Shown here piece by piece: positions 11,369 to 21,563 of a stretch of 64,000 bases of DNA. Origin of the DNA: Sepioteuthis lessoniana (taxonomy: Eukaryota > Mollusca > Cephalopoda > Myopsida > Loliginidae); the NCBI GenBank assembly GCA_963585895.1, contig OY757939.1, forward strand, positions 28,987,522 to 29,051,521, given 5' to 3'. Position numbers and translations under genes: made by a program. The notes beneath the pieces were generated by a model that did not search any database, had not been told where the DNA came from, and saw nothing but the letters and a program-made list of their open reading frames with translations. Each line of letters begins with the position of its first letter. The first letter of the stretch is position 1.

Positions 11369-11965
11369 TTGCTTTTTTCATTTTTCTTTTCTTTTTCTTT
11401 CTTATTCTTTTTGTATTTTCTTTCTTTCTCTCTGCTTTTTTCTCTTTGCTTTCTTCTGTTTCTTTTTTCTGTTTTTCTTTGTTTTTTCTTTCTTTCTTTC
11501 TGCCTTTCTTTTTCTTTTGTTATATTTCTTTCTTTCTTTTTTCTGTTATTCTTCCTTTTCTTTTTCTTTTTTCTTTTCATTTTTTCTTTCTTTTTTTCTT
11601 TATTTTTCTTTTTTCGTTTTCTTTCATTCTTTTTTCTTTTTTTTTCTCCCTTCTTTCATTTTTCTTCCTACTTTCTTTTCCTTTTTCGTTTTTCATTTTC
11701 TTTTTTTATTTCATTCTTTTTCTTTTTCTTTTTCTTTTCTCTCTATATTTTTCTTTCTTTCTTTTTCTTTGTTCCTCTTTTTCTTTTCTTTCAGTTTTCT
11801 TTCTCCTTTCTTCTTTTTCCTTTTTCTTCGTTCTTTTTCTTCCTTTCTTTTTACTTTTATTCTTTTTCCGTTTTTCTCTCTTTTTTCTTTTCCTTTTTTC
11901 TGTCCTCTTTCTATTTCTTTTTCTTTCTTTCTTTTTTTCTTTCTTTCTTTTTCTTTCTTTTCCAT
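11321..11965. repeat. 650-bp polypyrimidine tract, (TTTC)n-like
   Basis: The plus strand is almost pure C/T with TTTC as the core unit, clean at the left edge and degenerate beyond. All six frames are open or nearly so simply because of composition, giving artificial Phe/Ser- or Lys/Arg-rich frames on either strand. Confidence 0.9.
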
Positions 11966-12378
11966 CAAGACATTTTATAACGAGTTTCATATAAATATAA
12001 TAGTACACATCACTTCCAAAAATGTATTCATACAACATTACTATATATTGAAGTACATAGATCACCGTCGAATGTGTTGACCCATAGGGAATTGTAGATT
12101 TTTTCTAATTTTTTTATCCAACATTATTTTTTATCAATCAGCTTCACTGGTAAAAAAAATTCCGACATTTTCACAGACTATCCAAAAGAAAGCGATAATG
12201 CATAAGACGTACCACCCAAAAAATTTGGGAAAGTTCAATGAAAACACATTATTTATGCAAAAAGCTAGTTTTAATCCTTTTTGACGAAGTAGCCTCCTTG
12301 ACTTGTGTTTGTGCACTGGCTATCAAAAACATCGATCAGAAAATCTAACTGCAAAAGTCTGTACAACATTCGATTTGA

Positions 12379-12460
12379 TAGATAGATAGATAGATAGATA
12401 GATACATACATACATACATACATACATACATACATACATACATACATTGATTGATTGATT
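12379..12460. repeat. Compound tetranucleotide microsatellite
   Basis: (GATA)n at about 12379-12404 passes into (CATA)n to about 12445 and then (TTGA)n. A second (GATA)n lies at 14166-14212. Confidence 0.9.
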
Positions 12461-12578
12461 CTCTCAGAGCAATTGCAGTATAGATCAGAAAAAAATAAGA
12501 TGCGTAGACCAACTATATTTGAATGAATTTAGCTATGAGAAATATGTTTATCTTTTATTTTCCACCGGCTCCGCTGAG

Positions 12579-12815
12579 GAAGTTCTCGTGGCGTCGTGCA
12601 TAAAATGCTGGCTTATAGCCTCAAAATAAGCGAATTTGAACTCCAATCACACTTTTTTGTTAACTTTCAGAGTAATACCCTTGGAAAAGGTATTGACTCC
12701 CTTATACCACCAGTTATGTGTTAAATAGGACCACTGCTGTTTGTCTACAAAAATGGGTTTGACATTGAATAACCCACGAAGGTTGATATGCCATGAAACA
12801 AAGAAACCAAACCAT
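12579..12815 (+). repeat. tRNA-derived SINE, family B
   Basis: Degenerate tRNA head ('cgtggcgtcgtgcataaaat'), body with 'taatacccttggaaaaggta', and the intact tail 'gttgatatgccatgaaac' with aaagaaacc. Confidence 0.65.
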
Positions 12816-13004
12816 TGGCACAATGATTAGTAAAGAATATTATTCATTAAGGATTGTAACAAAGGTTCTTACTCCATTCTTTAAAATGTTAGGTACTATC
12901 TCGTGTATATATATATATATATATACGAGATACAACACAACTCGCATATATATATGTACCCACCACGAGCAGAATGTTACACCAGGATAATTATTGATAA
13001 GTTT

Positions 13005-13215
13005 AACAGGTTTGAATTCTGAGTTTTCCTTCTAGAACGATTGCCTTACCATGGTTCAAGAGCTAAGTCTGTCCTACTATTTACCTAGCTTTAGGGAGAA
13101 TAGTTGGATTCATACTTTTCCTAACGATATTAACTCGATATGAAATGCAAGCAGCCTCGTCTAGGAAATGAACTCCCGTCAATGTGTCTATGACAATAAA
13201 TATTACGCCACTAGT
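13005..13215 (-). repeat. tRNA-derived SINE, family C
   Basis: Same order of motifs as at 2785: 'tttgaattctgagttttcc' at one end and the reverse of a tRNA-like head near 13150-13210. Confidence 0.55.
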
Positions 13216-13643
13216 ACAGAGTACACATATAGGTTTATAGAATTTTTCGATCATTCGACTCTTGCGTGACTTGAATACTGAACGATATTATCAATGAGTA
13301 ATTATCATGAAGGAAGATCTCAATAAAATCATATCCGAGCATTAATATTACTAGTTTGAATTTTTCAATGTGCTCATGCGTATATAATAGTTGCCTGAAG
13401 GGGAACACAATACAAGAAAAGCAACGAAGTGAAAGTTGTGGCTACTTGAAAAATGCGAACTGCATATAGAGAAAAAGAGACAAAACTCTCATCAGGATAT
13501 AAATTATCGTAGCATTCCCTGTCATCCAAAAGTAAATTTTAACTTTTCCAGCAAAAAAATGTTTGAATGTTTATTCATAAGTTGCCAATACGAATACAAA
13601 TATTTAGAATGGGAGCATAAGAAAACATACAGAGACAACGTGC
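13216..13643. other. No gene seen
   Basis: Mixed AT-rich sequence. The short open frame at 13436-13720 has no recognisable domain and its end overlaps the minisatellite that begins at 13644. Confidence 0.35.
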
Positions 13644-14165
13644 GTTCAAAAAGTATCAAGACTGAAGCTACATTAACTCTCACAGAAATGAACAATAAAC
13701 GAAACTTTCATTTTCTTTGAAATACGAGACGCGGTCAGAAAGAAAGAAAGAAAAAAAGGATCGAGACTGAAGATGTATTTACCAAGGGAGAAAGCAACAA
13801 TGAAACGTTCTTTTTTTTTAATACGAGATGCGGTAAAAACAAGTACTAAGATAGAAATTAACAATGAATTAAACATTGTCTTCAAAATCGTGGGTGTTTG
13901 AGAAAGAACAGAGACTGAAGCTACATTCATGAAGACATAAATAAAGAAGAAATGAATTTTGTTTTTGTTTGTTTTTTCAAAACATGAGGTGTATTAAAAA
14001 AGAATTCAGACTAAAGCTGTATTTACCAAGACAGAAATGAATAATGAATGAAAAGGATGCCTTCAAAATACAAAGTTTTGAAGAAAGAATCGAGTCTGAA
14101 GTTGTATTTAACAATGACAGAAATCAACAATGAATAAAAATTTTATTTCCTTCGAAATACAAACT
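13644..14165. repeat. Degenerate minisatellite, about 5 units of 90-115 bp
   Basis: Each unit runs 'aatcgagactgaagctgtat', then 'gacagaaatgaacaatgaa', then 'cttcgaaatacgagatgcg' with substitutions and small indels. It is followed directly by the (GATA)n at 14166. Confidence 0.7.
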
Positions 14166-14166
14166 T

Positions 14167-14213
<47 letters not shown>

Positions 14214-14215
14214 CA

Positions 14216-14650
14216 CAAAATACTCATCGCTGTAATTACCACACAACTATTTAAGGCATTCAAATGCTCACAGATAGCTGAATCGAGCAATTTTAAATGT
14301 CGGGTGTTGCATAGAGCGAGAACTAAATAACATCTTATTGTCCTGGAGACCATTTATATTTTGTGTAATCGGACTTCTCTATACAAACAAAACCTTAAAC
14401 ACTATCTGAATTTATTAGGAGATATCTCGTGCTTGACTTAGGGTGATTTTAATTTTTTTCTCTCCCCCCTTTATCTTGCTATCATTTTTCATTTTCACTC
14501 CCCTTTTACTTAATCTTATTTACATTGATTTAAACGACTAAACCGGTCGCTTGACAAATCTCGGATGAAAGGCCCATTGCGATTTCAATAAATTTTTTTC
14601 ATATTGTAAATCTCCTATTTTCGCATATGTCCTTTTAAATTTGCATGCAG
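14216..14650. other. No gene seen
   Basis: Unassigned AT-rich DNA. A motif 'ctcggatgaaaggcccattg' near 14560 is somewhat like the ends of GAAA-type retroelement tails, but I could not place it. Confidence 0.3.
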
Positions 14651-14655
14651 CAACA

Positions 14656-14657
<2 letters not shown>

Positions 14658-14718
<61 letters not shown>
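14658..14718. repeat. (AT)n microsatellite with mariner inserted
   Basis: A TA run immediately left of the mariner copy. A second TA run (15634-15656) lies at its right end, consistent with insertion at a TA inside a pre-existing tract. Confidence 0.9.
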
Positions 14719-14719
<1 letters not shown>

Positions 14720-15633
14720 GTGGTTCCTTCAATAAGTTTCCAGACATTTTTGTACAGGAATTTAAAAATGTCGTACACCCTTGAAAATTCAGTATGTTAT
14801 TGCTATACATCTTATGAGATGACTGACCAATTTTTATGATCTCAGGTTCAAATGAACAGCTACAGCAGCAATTGGAATACACCCTACTAAAGCCTGATTG
14901 TTACAGCTGGTAAATTTCAAAGATGCAATCTGGACGTGAGGACACTTTAGAAGAACGATATGCAATAAAACTCTGTTTTAAACTTGGAAAAAAATGCCAA
15001 AGAAACGTATGGAAATCTTCAGACTGCTTTTGAAGCATCTTGCATGAATCGAGCATCAGTTTTTGAGCGGCATAAGAGATTCAAGGAAGGTAAGGAGTCT
15101 TTGAGGGATGATGAGAGGTGTGGGAGCAGTAAGGAAGTCAATACACCAGAGTTGATTGGCCAAAGGGTTAGGCTTAGAGTTAGGGTTACTATGTTGAGGT
15201 TTTAAGGGATTTCAGGACGAGATTCCGTCGGAAGAGGCCAGCACTCTTCAAATCGGGTCAGTCGTATTTCCACCAGGACAATGCACCAATGCACAATTCC
15301 ATCCTTGTCACAGACTATTTGACCAAGATGGGCATCAAGACAGTTCCTCACCGTCCCTATAGTCTAGACCTTGCACCCTGTGACTTTTGGTTATTCCCTA
15401 AGCTCAGGGGCTGTCGTTATGAGACAATTGAGGAGATAAAAGAGGCTGTGACGAAGGTCATTGATTCGCTCATACAAGAGGACTTCCATGGGGCCTTCCA
15501 GAAGTTGTTGGAACGGTAGAACAAGTGCATTGCAGCCAGAGGAGATTACTTCGAAGGAGACTAGAGGTTCATGTATGTACTATCAATAAAAGTGCCCATA
15601 CGAAAAAAGTATAGAAACATTTAATGATCCTCG
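14719..15633 (+). mobile_element. mariner-family internal-deletion derivative (GVQW3-like)
   Basis: A cut-and-paste DNA transposon relic of about 915 bp; complete mariners are about 1.3 kb. Ends are imperfect inverted repeats ('cgtggttccttcaataagtt' left, reverse of 'ttaatgatcctcg' right) flanked by TA. The left part (from ATG 14923) encodes the HTH region (ERYAIKLCFKLGK, RASVFERHKRFKEG, then DDERCGSSKEV). An extra A in the run near 14985 shifts the frame. The right part (15270-15560) encodes the C-terminal catalytic end with HQDNAP and LDLAPCDFWLFPKLRG. The stretch carrying the first catalytic Asp is missing. At the deletion junction, 15165-15192, is a TTAGGG-like run. Copies at 46174 and 56415 share the junction. 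Confidence 0.85.
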
Positions 15634-15744
15634 TATATATATATATATATATATAATAGGAATATATGATGGCCAGCTAAAAAGTTCATATGCTGACCAA
15701 AATACTCTTATGGAATGTGACCAAATGATATTTATTTTTTAAAT

Positions 15745-15950
15745 TGTCTCCTTTTTCGGTCCACACGCTTGCTGGCATTCGTATTGCAGAGCTTGGATCC
15801 CATTGGTCAAAAGGGTCATCAATAGATGATATGATGTCATCCTATGAAGTCCTTGCTAGTTGGCTTGCCACGGTGCACCTGTGTGTAGAAGTCAATAAGA
15901 GAACGTCGCTTATGAGTTCGTCCTTACTTCACCAACAGGGCTTTGGCATT
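15745..15950 (-). mobile_element. RTE-like LINE fragment
   Basis: Minus-strand translation gives pieces of the C-terminal region (a degenerate W-NKDELISDV-like stretch and a LARTYIQ-like stretch). Compare the 'gagttcgtccttacttcacc' at 15916 with equivalent stretches at 9330, 38025 and 55240. Confidence 0.55.
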
Positions 15951-16029
15951 AAATAATCCATGAAGGTTGATTTGTCATAAAAACAAAGAAACCCTACCTA
16001 AACAAGTTTATATACTATTCACTATTCAA

Positions 16030-16205
16030 TTTGCTTTAGTTTCTTTCTTTAATGGACTATCAACTTTCGTGGGTTATTTAATGTCAAATCTACTGTTGTA
16101 AAATGACAATAGTGATACTATTTAACCAATTGCTGGGGAAATAAGGACGTTCATACTTTTCCCAAGGGTATCAGTCCGAAAGTGAACGCAATCATAGACC
16201 TCTTT
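16030..16205 (-). repeat. tRNA-derived SINE, family B, head missing
   Basis: Tail and body present ('atggactatcaactttcgtg', 'cttttcccaagggtatcag'). The copy stops at 'gaacgcaatca', before the tRNA-like head. Confidence 0.6.
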
Positions 16206-17005
16206 TTTATTTTCTCGTTTAGTTATTGACAATAATACCATAAAAAGAAAGTAAGTCAAGAACACCAGTTAAATACAAATCAATACGATTTTAATGTCAT
16301 GACAGCGATTGGTACGCAGATTTTGCTTTTTTTTATATTGTTGTTACTGTAGGGTTTTTTTTTTTTTTGTTTTTTGTTTTTTTTGGGGGGTAGGAGTTGG
16401 GGTGGTGCTTGATGGAGGTCTTTTTTTTTCAGTTCTTGTTTTATAGGTCAGGTGGCTGTTGAGAAGAAATGTGTTCTATCTATGCAGTTCGACATCTGGC
16501 TACGAAAAGATAACCAAGAGAGTGAGTAAGGGCTTAAAAATGAATACTCTTTTACAGCAAAGGGCACAGTAAGACATAGAGTTTTGGAATTGTCTTTAAT
16601 TGGAATCATTTTGAGATGAGGCTTCTTAATCTGAGAATTAATCTTTTATTTATTGCGGACTTTTTGTCCTCATCTTGGTAGTTTTTGTGCTGTTTCTTCT
16701 TTCACTACGTTTCGGCCAAATTTCACCTCTGGCCTTCTTCAGGTGATTAACCGCGACCTCGGATAGGAATGCTGAGTCTTGTAACCGTATCCCCAGTAAT
16801 TACTGCCTTCCATAGTTGTTGTCTATTTGTAGCGTTCCTCACTATTCTTTGTCTCTTTTATTGTATCTCTCTTGCAATAAAACCCTTTCTTTATTCTACA
16901 AACGTGTTGACTGTTACTTTCCACTCAAGTACCACCTTGTCTGATTAGGAATATATATAGATGAATTAGGAATTAATATTTGTGTGTGCGAATTTGGATC
17001 GGGTG
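16206..17005. other. No gene seen; one hammerhead-like motif
   Basis: G/T-rich runs at 16330-16395. On the minus strand 16693-16745 reads 'cctgaagaaggccagaggtg', AAATTT, then 'ggccgaaacg'. This arrangement (CTGA-GA, a GGCC stem, GAAAC) resembles a hammerhead ribozyme core, but with A where the core U should be. It could be a decayed Penelope-like element end. Confidence 0.35.
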
Positions 17006-17007
17006 GT

Positions 17008-17378
17008 TGGTTGGGTTTTATGGCATATCAACCTTTGTTGGATATTTAACGCCAACTCCTCTTTGTGCATATATCAAGCATATATGATTTGTAAGTAAGT
17101 ACATTTAAATGTCAAACATTTCTATTTCTAACAACTCAATTCAACATGCCATTTGTTGGTTCACAGTTTAAATATCAAGCAGTTCCATAGATAGGACCCT
17201 ATCAGGTGCTTCCACTCTGGGTCAAGAATATTCTACATTCCTTAAAGCTCCAAGCCTGGGGCCTCGCCATCAGATTGTTTTATATGTCATATACAGGACA
17301 CTCGTTGGAGGGGGTCTTGGCCCTCCGCATTGATGCATTTGGTGTATTCTACTGACTCAGCCGACTTGGCTGTGTGAA
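17008..17378 (-). repeat. Family D repeat, head to tail complete
   Basis: The minus-strand order is head ('cagccaagtcggctgagtca', 'gaatacaccaaatgcatc'), middle, short internal array, and tail ('ttgatatgccataaaaccc'). Confidence 0.65.
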
Positions 17379-17417
17379 TTAGAAATGAATATATATACAT
17401 GTGTGTGTGTGAATTAG

Positions 17418-17419
<2 letters not shown>

Positions 17420-17476
<57 letters not shown>

Positions 17477-17490
17477 TATATACACGAATT
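17420..17490. repeat. (AT)n microsatellite
   Basis: TA run of about 50 bp with 'tacatatatatatacacg' at its right edge. Confidence 0.85.
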
Positions 17491-17520
17491 ACGAATGAAT
17501 ATATATGCCATGTGTTTCAG

Positions 17521-17975
17521 AAAAAATTATATCATTTCGTAATCTAAAACCTCGATCAATTCTTGTTCAAATTATCTCAAATTTTAACACTATGAGTAGA
17601 AACAAGTCAGAATTCTGTTTAATGTTTTTTGTCTTTCTTTTCAGGAATCGAAATACAATTCACTGGAGAAGAAAAGGCGTTTAAACATTAAACATAGAAA
17701 TTTAGCTGATTTAACTCATGTTTATGTTCGAATTCATTTGAACTATAATGAGGAGATATGTTATTAAAGTGTTGATTGAACAAAGAAAACCTAAACCAAA
17801 ACAAAGAAACCTAAACCAATCATATTGCTCACAGATAGGATGAGGAATACAAAAGGAATTAAAATCAAGCTTCTTAACGGCATGCCAAATCTTCTGGTGT
17901 TATTTTATGCCTAGAGGTTAATGAATTGCATACATTTATGTCTGTTTTTTATGTAATTATTTCTTAAGAGTTTTT
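17521..17975. other. No gene seen
   Basis: AT-rich unassigned DNA. The repeat 'acctaaaccaaaacaaagaaacctaaacc' type tail near 17790-17820 suggests the end of a family B or D element whose body is lost. Confidence 0.35.
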
Positions 17976-17977
17976 AC

Positions 17978-18205
17978 TCACGGTTCGCCAATGGTTCGGG
18001 AGACCTGGGTTCAATCCCAAGTTGCGTCATACCAAAGACTTTAAAAATGGTACTTGATACCTCCTTGCTTAACACTCAGCAATATAAGGTACGTATCAAG
18101 GGTTAAGTGGAACAATTCAGGGAAAGGAGTAGCGCCCACCCCTACACCTCTATTGAAAAGGGAGCCTTCTAGTCGTCCTCGGCTACGATCACCAACTTTA
18201 CTTAC
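17978..18205 (+). repeat. tRNA-derived SINE, family A
   Basis: B box 'gggttcaatcccaag' at about 18008. The A box is eroded. Body as in the copy at 8358, ending 'ctacgatcaccaacttt'. Confidence 0.7.
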
Positions 18206-18209
18206 TTAT

Positions 18210-18452
18210 ATTTGGTTCGGTTTTGTTTCTTTGTTTAACGGCACATCAACCTTCATGGGGTATTCAATTTCAGAGCAGTCCTTGTAGAAGAACAGTAGTA
18301 GTACTATTTAACCTATAGCTGGAGGGATAAGAGGATTTATACCTTTCCCAAGGGCATTAGTCTGAAAAGGAACGTAATAGTGCAGCTAGAGATTGAACTC
18401 GCTTCCTACGATATTACAGTCCAGCACGTTAGCCACTATGCAACAGAGATTC
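18210..18452 (-). repeat. tRNA-derived SINE, family B, near full length
   Basis: Minus-strand head 'gttgcatagtggctaacgtg' (A box) and 'gagttcaatctc' (B box). The body and tail end at 'gttgatgtgccgttaaac'. It directly abuts the family A SINE at 17978. Confidence 0.7.
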
Positions 18453-18487
18453 CACCGACACGGTATTGCTATATAATAAAAAATAAT

Positions 18488-18705
18488 GCGTAATCAGACC
18501 TATTTGTCTCGTAACAGTTGCTTCCACTCCGGGTCTGAGTAGACCTAGGAGTAATGGCAATGATTGGGTGCTCTCCAGATCTCAAAAAGTGGAGCCTCAC
18601 CATCAGATGTAATTTATTGACATATCCAAGACACTCCACCCTTTTAAGAGTGGTCCTAACGCTTTGGCAGGAAATGCAGTCAACATATTCTAAGCCTCGC
18701 CAACA
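18488..18705 (-). repeat. Family D fragment
   Basis: Contains the reverse of 'aatctgatggtgaggctcc' and 'ctcccaggtcta', plus 'gaatatgttgactgcat' at the head. A frame across 18554-18838 only reflects the repeat. Confidence 0.5.
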
Positions 18706-18719
18706 TGAAATCAGTCTTC

Positions 18720-19126
18720 TTTGTGGGGAAAGAAAGCATGAGTTTGATTCTCCTAAAGAACTTACCATTTATTATTGTCTTTCAAATAGTGCGATTCTTC
18801 AATGCTATAGAAATGAGGAGCCAATTGAGATACAATAACAAAGAAATTAAAGATAAAAGATAAGTGAAAATATTAGGGAAAAAAACATATATATATATAT
18901 ATATATATATATAAACAAGATCTGGCAATAAGTAACCAACAACGGTTGACATGCTATAAATCACAACCAAATCAAATAATGATTATCGACTTATGTGAAT
19001 ATTTAATGAAATAGTTGAGTACCGCAAAATATTTTTTTAAAAGTAGTTTGGTATTTTTCAACGGCCACTTAGTACTTGAGTACAAGGTTACAAGCTATCT
19101 CTTTTAAATTGATTTTTGTACCCTTC

Positions 19127-19163
<37 letters not shown>

Positions 19164-19448
19164 TCACAAGCACACATAAAGATTTGTGCACAATTCTAAC
19201 GGTTTTTGATTGTATTTTTCGATTTTTTCAATTTCATTTTCTTTCGTTATTTGCCTGATGATTGTTGTTTGTAAAGTTTCATGAAACCTAAGGTCGTAGA
19301 TAAACTTTCATGGCATTGAACATATAAAACCTATTATATATTTATTTATCATTATTATATAATAGCTCTATCGCAGATATTGAGCACTCTGCAAATTATA
19401 TCGCACTTGGTTCGCCACAAAGTGAATTAGTGACAACCAACACTGTTG

Positions 19449-19480
<32 letters not shown>
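18720..19480. other. AT-rich DNA with three (AT)n tracts
   Basis: TA runs at 18887-18912, 19129-19162 and 19451-19481. No gene seen. The last tract borders the Penelope-like pair. Confidence 0.6.
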
Positions 19481-19481
<1 letters not shown>

Positions 19482-19483
<2 letters not shown>

Positions 19484-21283
19484 CTAATCAATTATCTACC
19501 AGTATCCACGGTACCAGAAAAAAACAAAAAACCCCTGGCCAGGAACAAGAGATAAAAATAAAAATATCTCGAATCCCGGTCTAGAGGAAAAAGAAAAAGT
19601 TTTTTGGGTAAAAAAGAAAGAAAAGACCAACCTCGTCCTACTCCTTGAAAAAAATCAAGGGGTACTAAGTCAGTGGCCAAAAGAAAACCAAAAAACCCTC
19701 CGCGAATACTGCAATGCTATAATTACTAAAGTGCTCAACATTAACCAATGGAGCCAATTATAGAATTAACTTAAATCGCTAGTCGAAAATCTTCTACTAA
19801 AGTTTCACCTTAACGGATCATCAGGAAGTTTCGCCTAAACCATTCTAAGGAGAAATTGCCTTTATTCACCAAAAACCTCCACCTATCCTAAAATTTGCAT
19901 AAAAAAAAATAAATAAATAAAATAGAAAAAATAAAAATAAACCTATAACATTTCCTAATTATATAGTAACCACGCTCTTTTGTGTATACAACTATTCAAC
20001 ACCTCCGATCTTTTGTTTAGCATATTCTTACTTTTACAATCTGCTATTATCAATTTTTCCTCCATACAAAGATTACAGGTTCTATTACCTGCCCTATATT
20101 TGCGGCATTTCTTTATTACTTCCCATTTCATTATCGGATCTACTCCCATTTTTTCCTTAATCTCCCACACATAACTAGATAACGCAGTGCTATATCTGTA
20201 TCTTTCGTGCGAAAAACTTGTTCTATGGTTATAGTACCTAGTTTTAAAATCCCCTTGGGTTGACCCAAAATATATCTTTTTATCTCTCTTATTATTCGAA
20301 TCAGTATATACCTCTACTTTATACACTACACACTCCTGCTTACACTTTCCCTCGAGAGGACACCTAACCTTATCCCTACAGTTGCATTTGTCAATCACCT
20401 TATGCTTCTTTGTACCTAATTTGGCTATATTACTCCTATTTATTATTCCATTAATGTTTGGCATGCAACTGTAACTTAATTTAATACAATTCTTATTAAA
20501 TATCTTATATAATTGGCTCCCGCTAGGGAAGTTTCTTTTTAATATCTTGAAGAACTCTTTTCCCAAGTTATTAACTACTTCCATGTTGTAAGGGGGATTA
20601 AACCATAAGATTTTTCTAGGTCTATTTCTCCTACCTTGTGTTCCAATTCTATCCCTATTCTTATATTCTAAATTAACCCTATATCCGTCATTTTTTAGAG
20701 CCTCCTCATATTCCTGCTTAGTTCGTTCAAAAATTTCCCTGTTGGAGGAGTTATTAGATAATCTATGTTCTATTCCTTTAGGTACATGTTTAAAGACCTG
20801 TATTGGGTGATTAGATCCCCTGTTTACATAACGCAGATCCTGGTTCCTTTTTCTAAATGGAGATACTGTTCCACTATATAAGTTTAAAGTAATATCAAGA
20901 TAATCAGTTATTTTTAAATCTGTTGTTACATCCAACCTAAATCCAAAGTCATCAAACAGCTTATACAATTTTTTTCTAATCCCATCACACTTCCTCGGCG
21001 TACTTTTATCCACTATAATCAGCCCGTCGTCCCTATACAATCCATGATTATTAGGTTCCATAATCTTATTAATGTTATATAGTAATAGACATCCGACGAG
21101 TTCACAAATTTCCGCACCATCATATTTATTTAAAAAAAAATATTATTGCGCATTTTCCTAAATTTTATCTCCTTAACCATTCCTATCATTTCAGCCTCAA
21201 ATTTTTCCATCTCTTTGATATGGGGGGGGTTTCGTGGTTTTAAACCCATATTTATTTAAAAAAAAAAAAAAAAAAAAAAGGGC
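19482..21283 (-). mobile_element. Penelope-like element, internally deleted inverted copy
   Basis: This is the left arm of an inverted pair with 21284-23695. Bases 19761-21124 are the reverse complement of about 22346-23695, nearly identical. Bases 21143-21258 mirror 21561-21673, so about 670 bp of the coding region is absent. Bases 19482-19543 mirror 21283-21342. The element's 3' side carries a CTGATGA...GAAAC core at 19802-19824 (minus). The same A-rich filler ('atttatttaaaaaaaaa') sits at both breakpoints, 21124-21141 and 21247-21278. Confidence 0.75.
19955..21061 (-). CDS. Penelope-like RT C-terminal half plus GIY-YIG (368 aa, partial)
   Basis: Identical in amino-acid sequence to the last 368 residues of the ORF at 21564-23513. 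It starts at the Met just before GLYRDDG and contains the catalytic YRDD, the cysteine-rich linker (KCNCRD, RCPLEGKCKQEC) and the GIY-YIG-type endonuclease (KIYFGSTQGDF, RYYNHRTSF). The N-terminal RT motifs KYDIKDFYPS and CRLINPAKT are missing because of the deletion, so it cannot be an active polymerase alone. No sign that it is a host gene. Confidence 0.75.
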   Translation of the reverse strand: MEPNNHGLYRDDGLIIVDKSTPRKCDGIRKKLYKLFDDFGFRLDVTTDLKITDYLDITLNLYSGTVSPFRKRNQDLRYVNRGSNHPIQVFKHVPKGIEHRLSNNSSNREIFERTKQEYEEALKNDGYRVNLEYKNRDRIGTQGRRNRPRKILWFNPPYNMEVVNNLGKEFFKILKRNFPSGSQLYKIFNKNCIKLSYSCMPNINGIINRSNIAKLGTKKHKVIDKCNCRDKVRCPLEGKCKQECVVYKVEVYTDSNNKRDKKIYFGSTQGDFKTRYYNHRTSFSHERYRYSTALSSYVWEIKEKMGVDPIMKWEVIKKCRKYRAGNRTCNLCMEEKLIIADCKSKNMLNKRSEVLNSCIHKRAWLLYN

Positions 21284-21563
21284 CAGGGGTTTTTTGTTTT
21301 TTTCTGGTACCGTGGATACTGGTAGATAATTGATTAGTAAATATTGAAGCTCTGGAATTGTCCATTGAGCACTTTCTTTGCTCTTGTTACTATGGAGAGA
21401 GCGAACATAAGTTATTCATACAAGAACATACCAATACCTGATAGGCATCAGTATAAGTTAGTTCTGTTGAGGAGGATAGAATCCTTTATAAAAAATATGA
21501 GGTGGAAAGCATATTTTTTTCTCAATACAATTAACTATATAGAAAAAGAGGGAAGGGAGAAAT

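Noticed and set aside
11296-12080. Long overlapping open frames, Lys/Arg-rich on one strand and Phe/Ser-rich on the other
   Set aside because: They result from the pyrimidine tract, which contains few stop codons in any frame; there is no domain or start context.
18554-18838. 94-codon plus-strand frame
   Set aside because: Runs through a minus-strand family D head; similar frames occur in other copies of the repeat.
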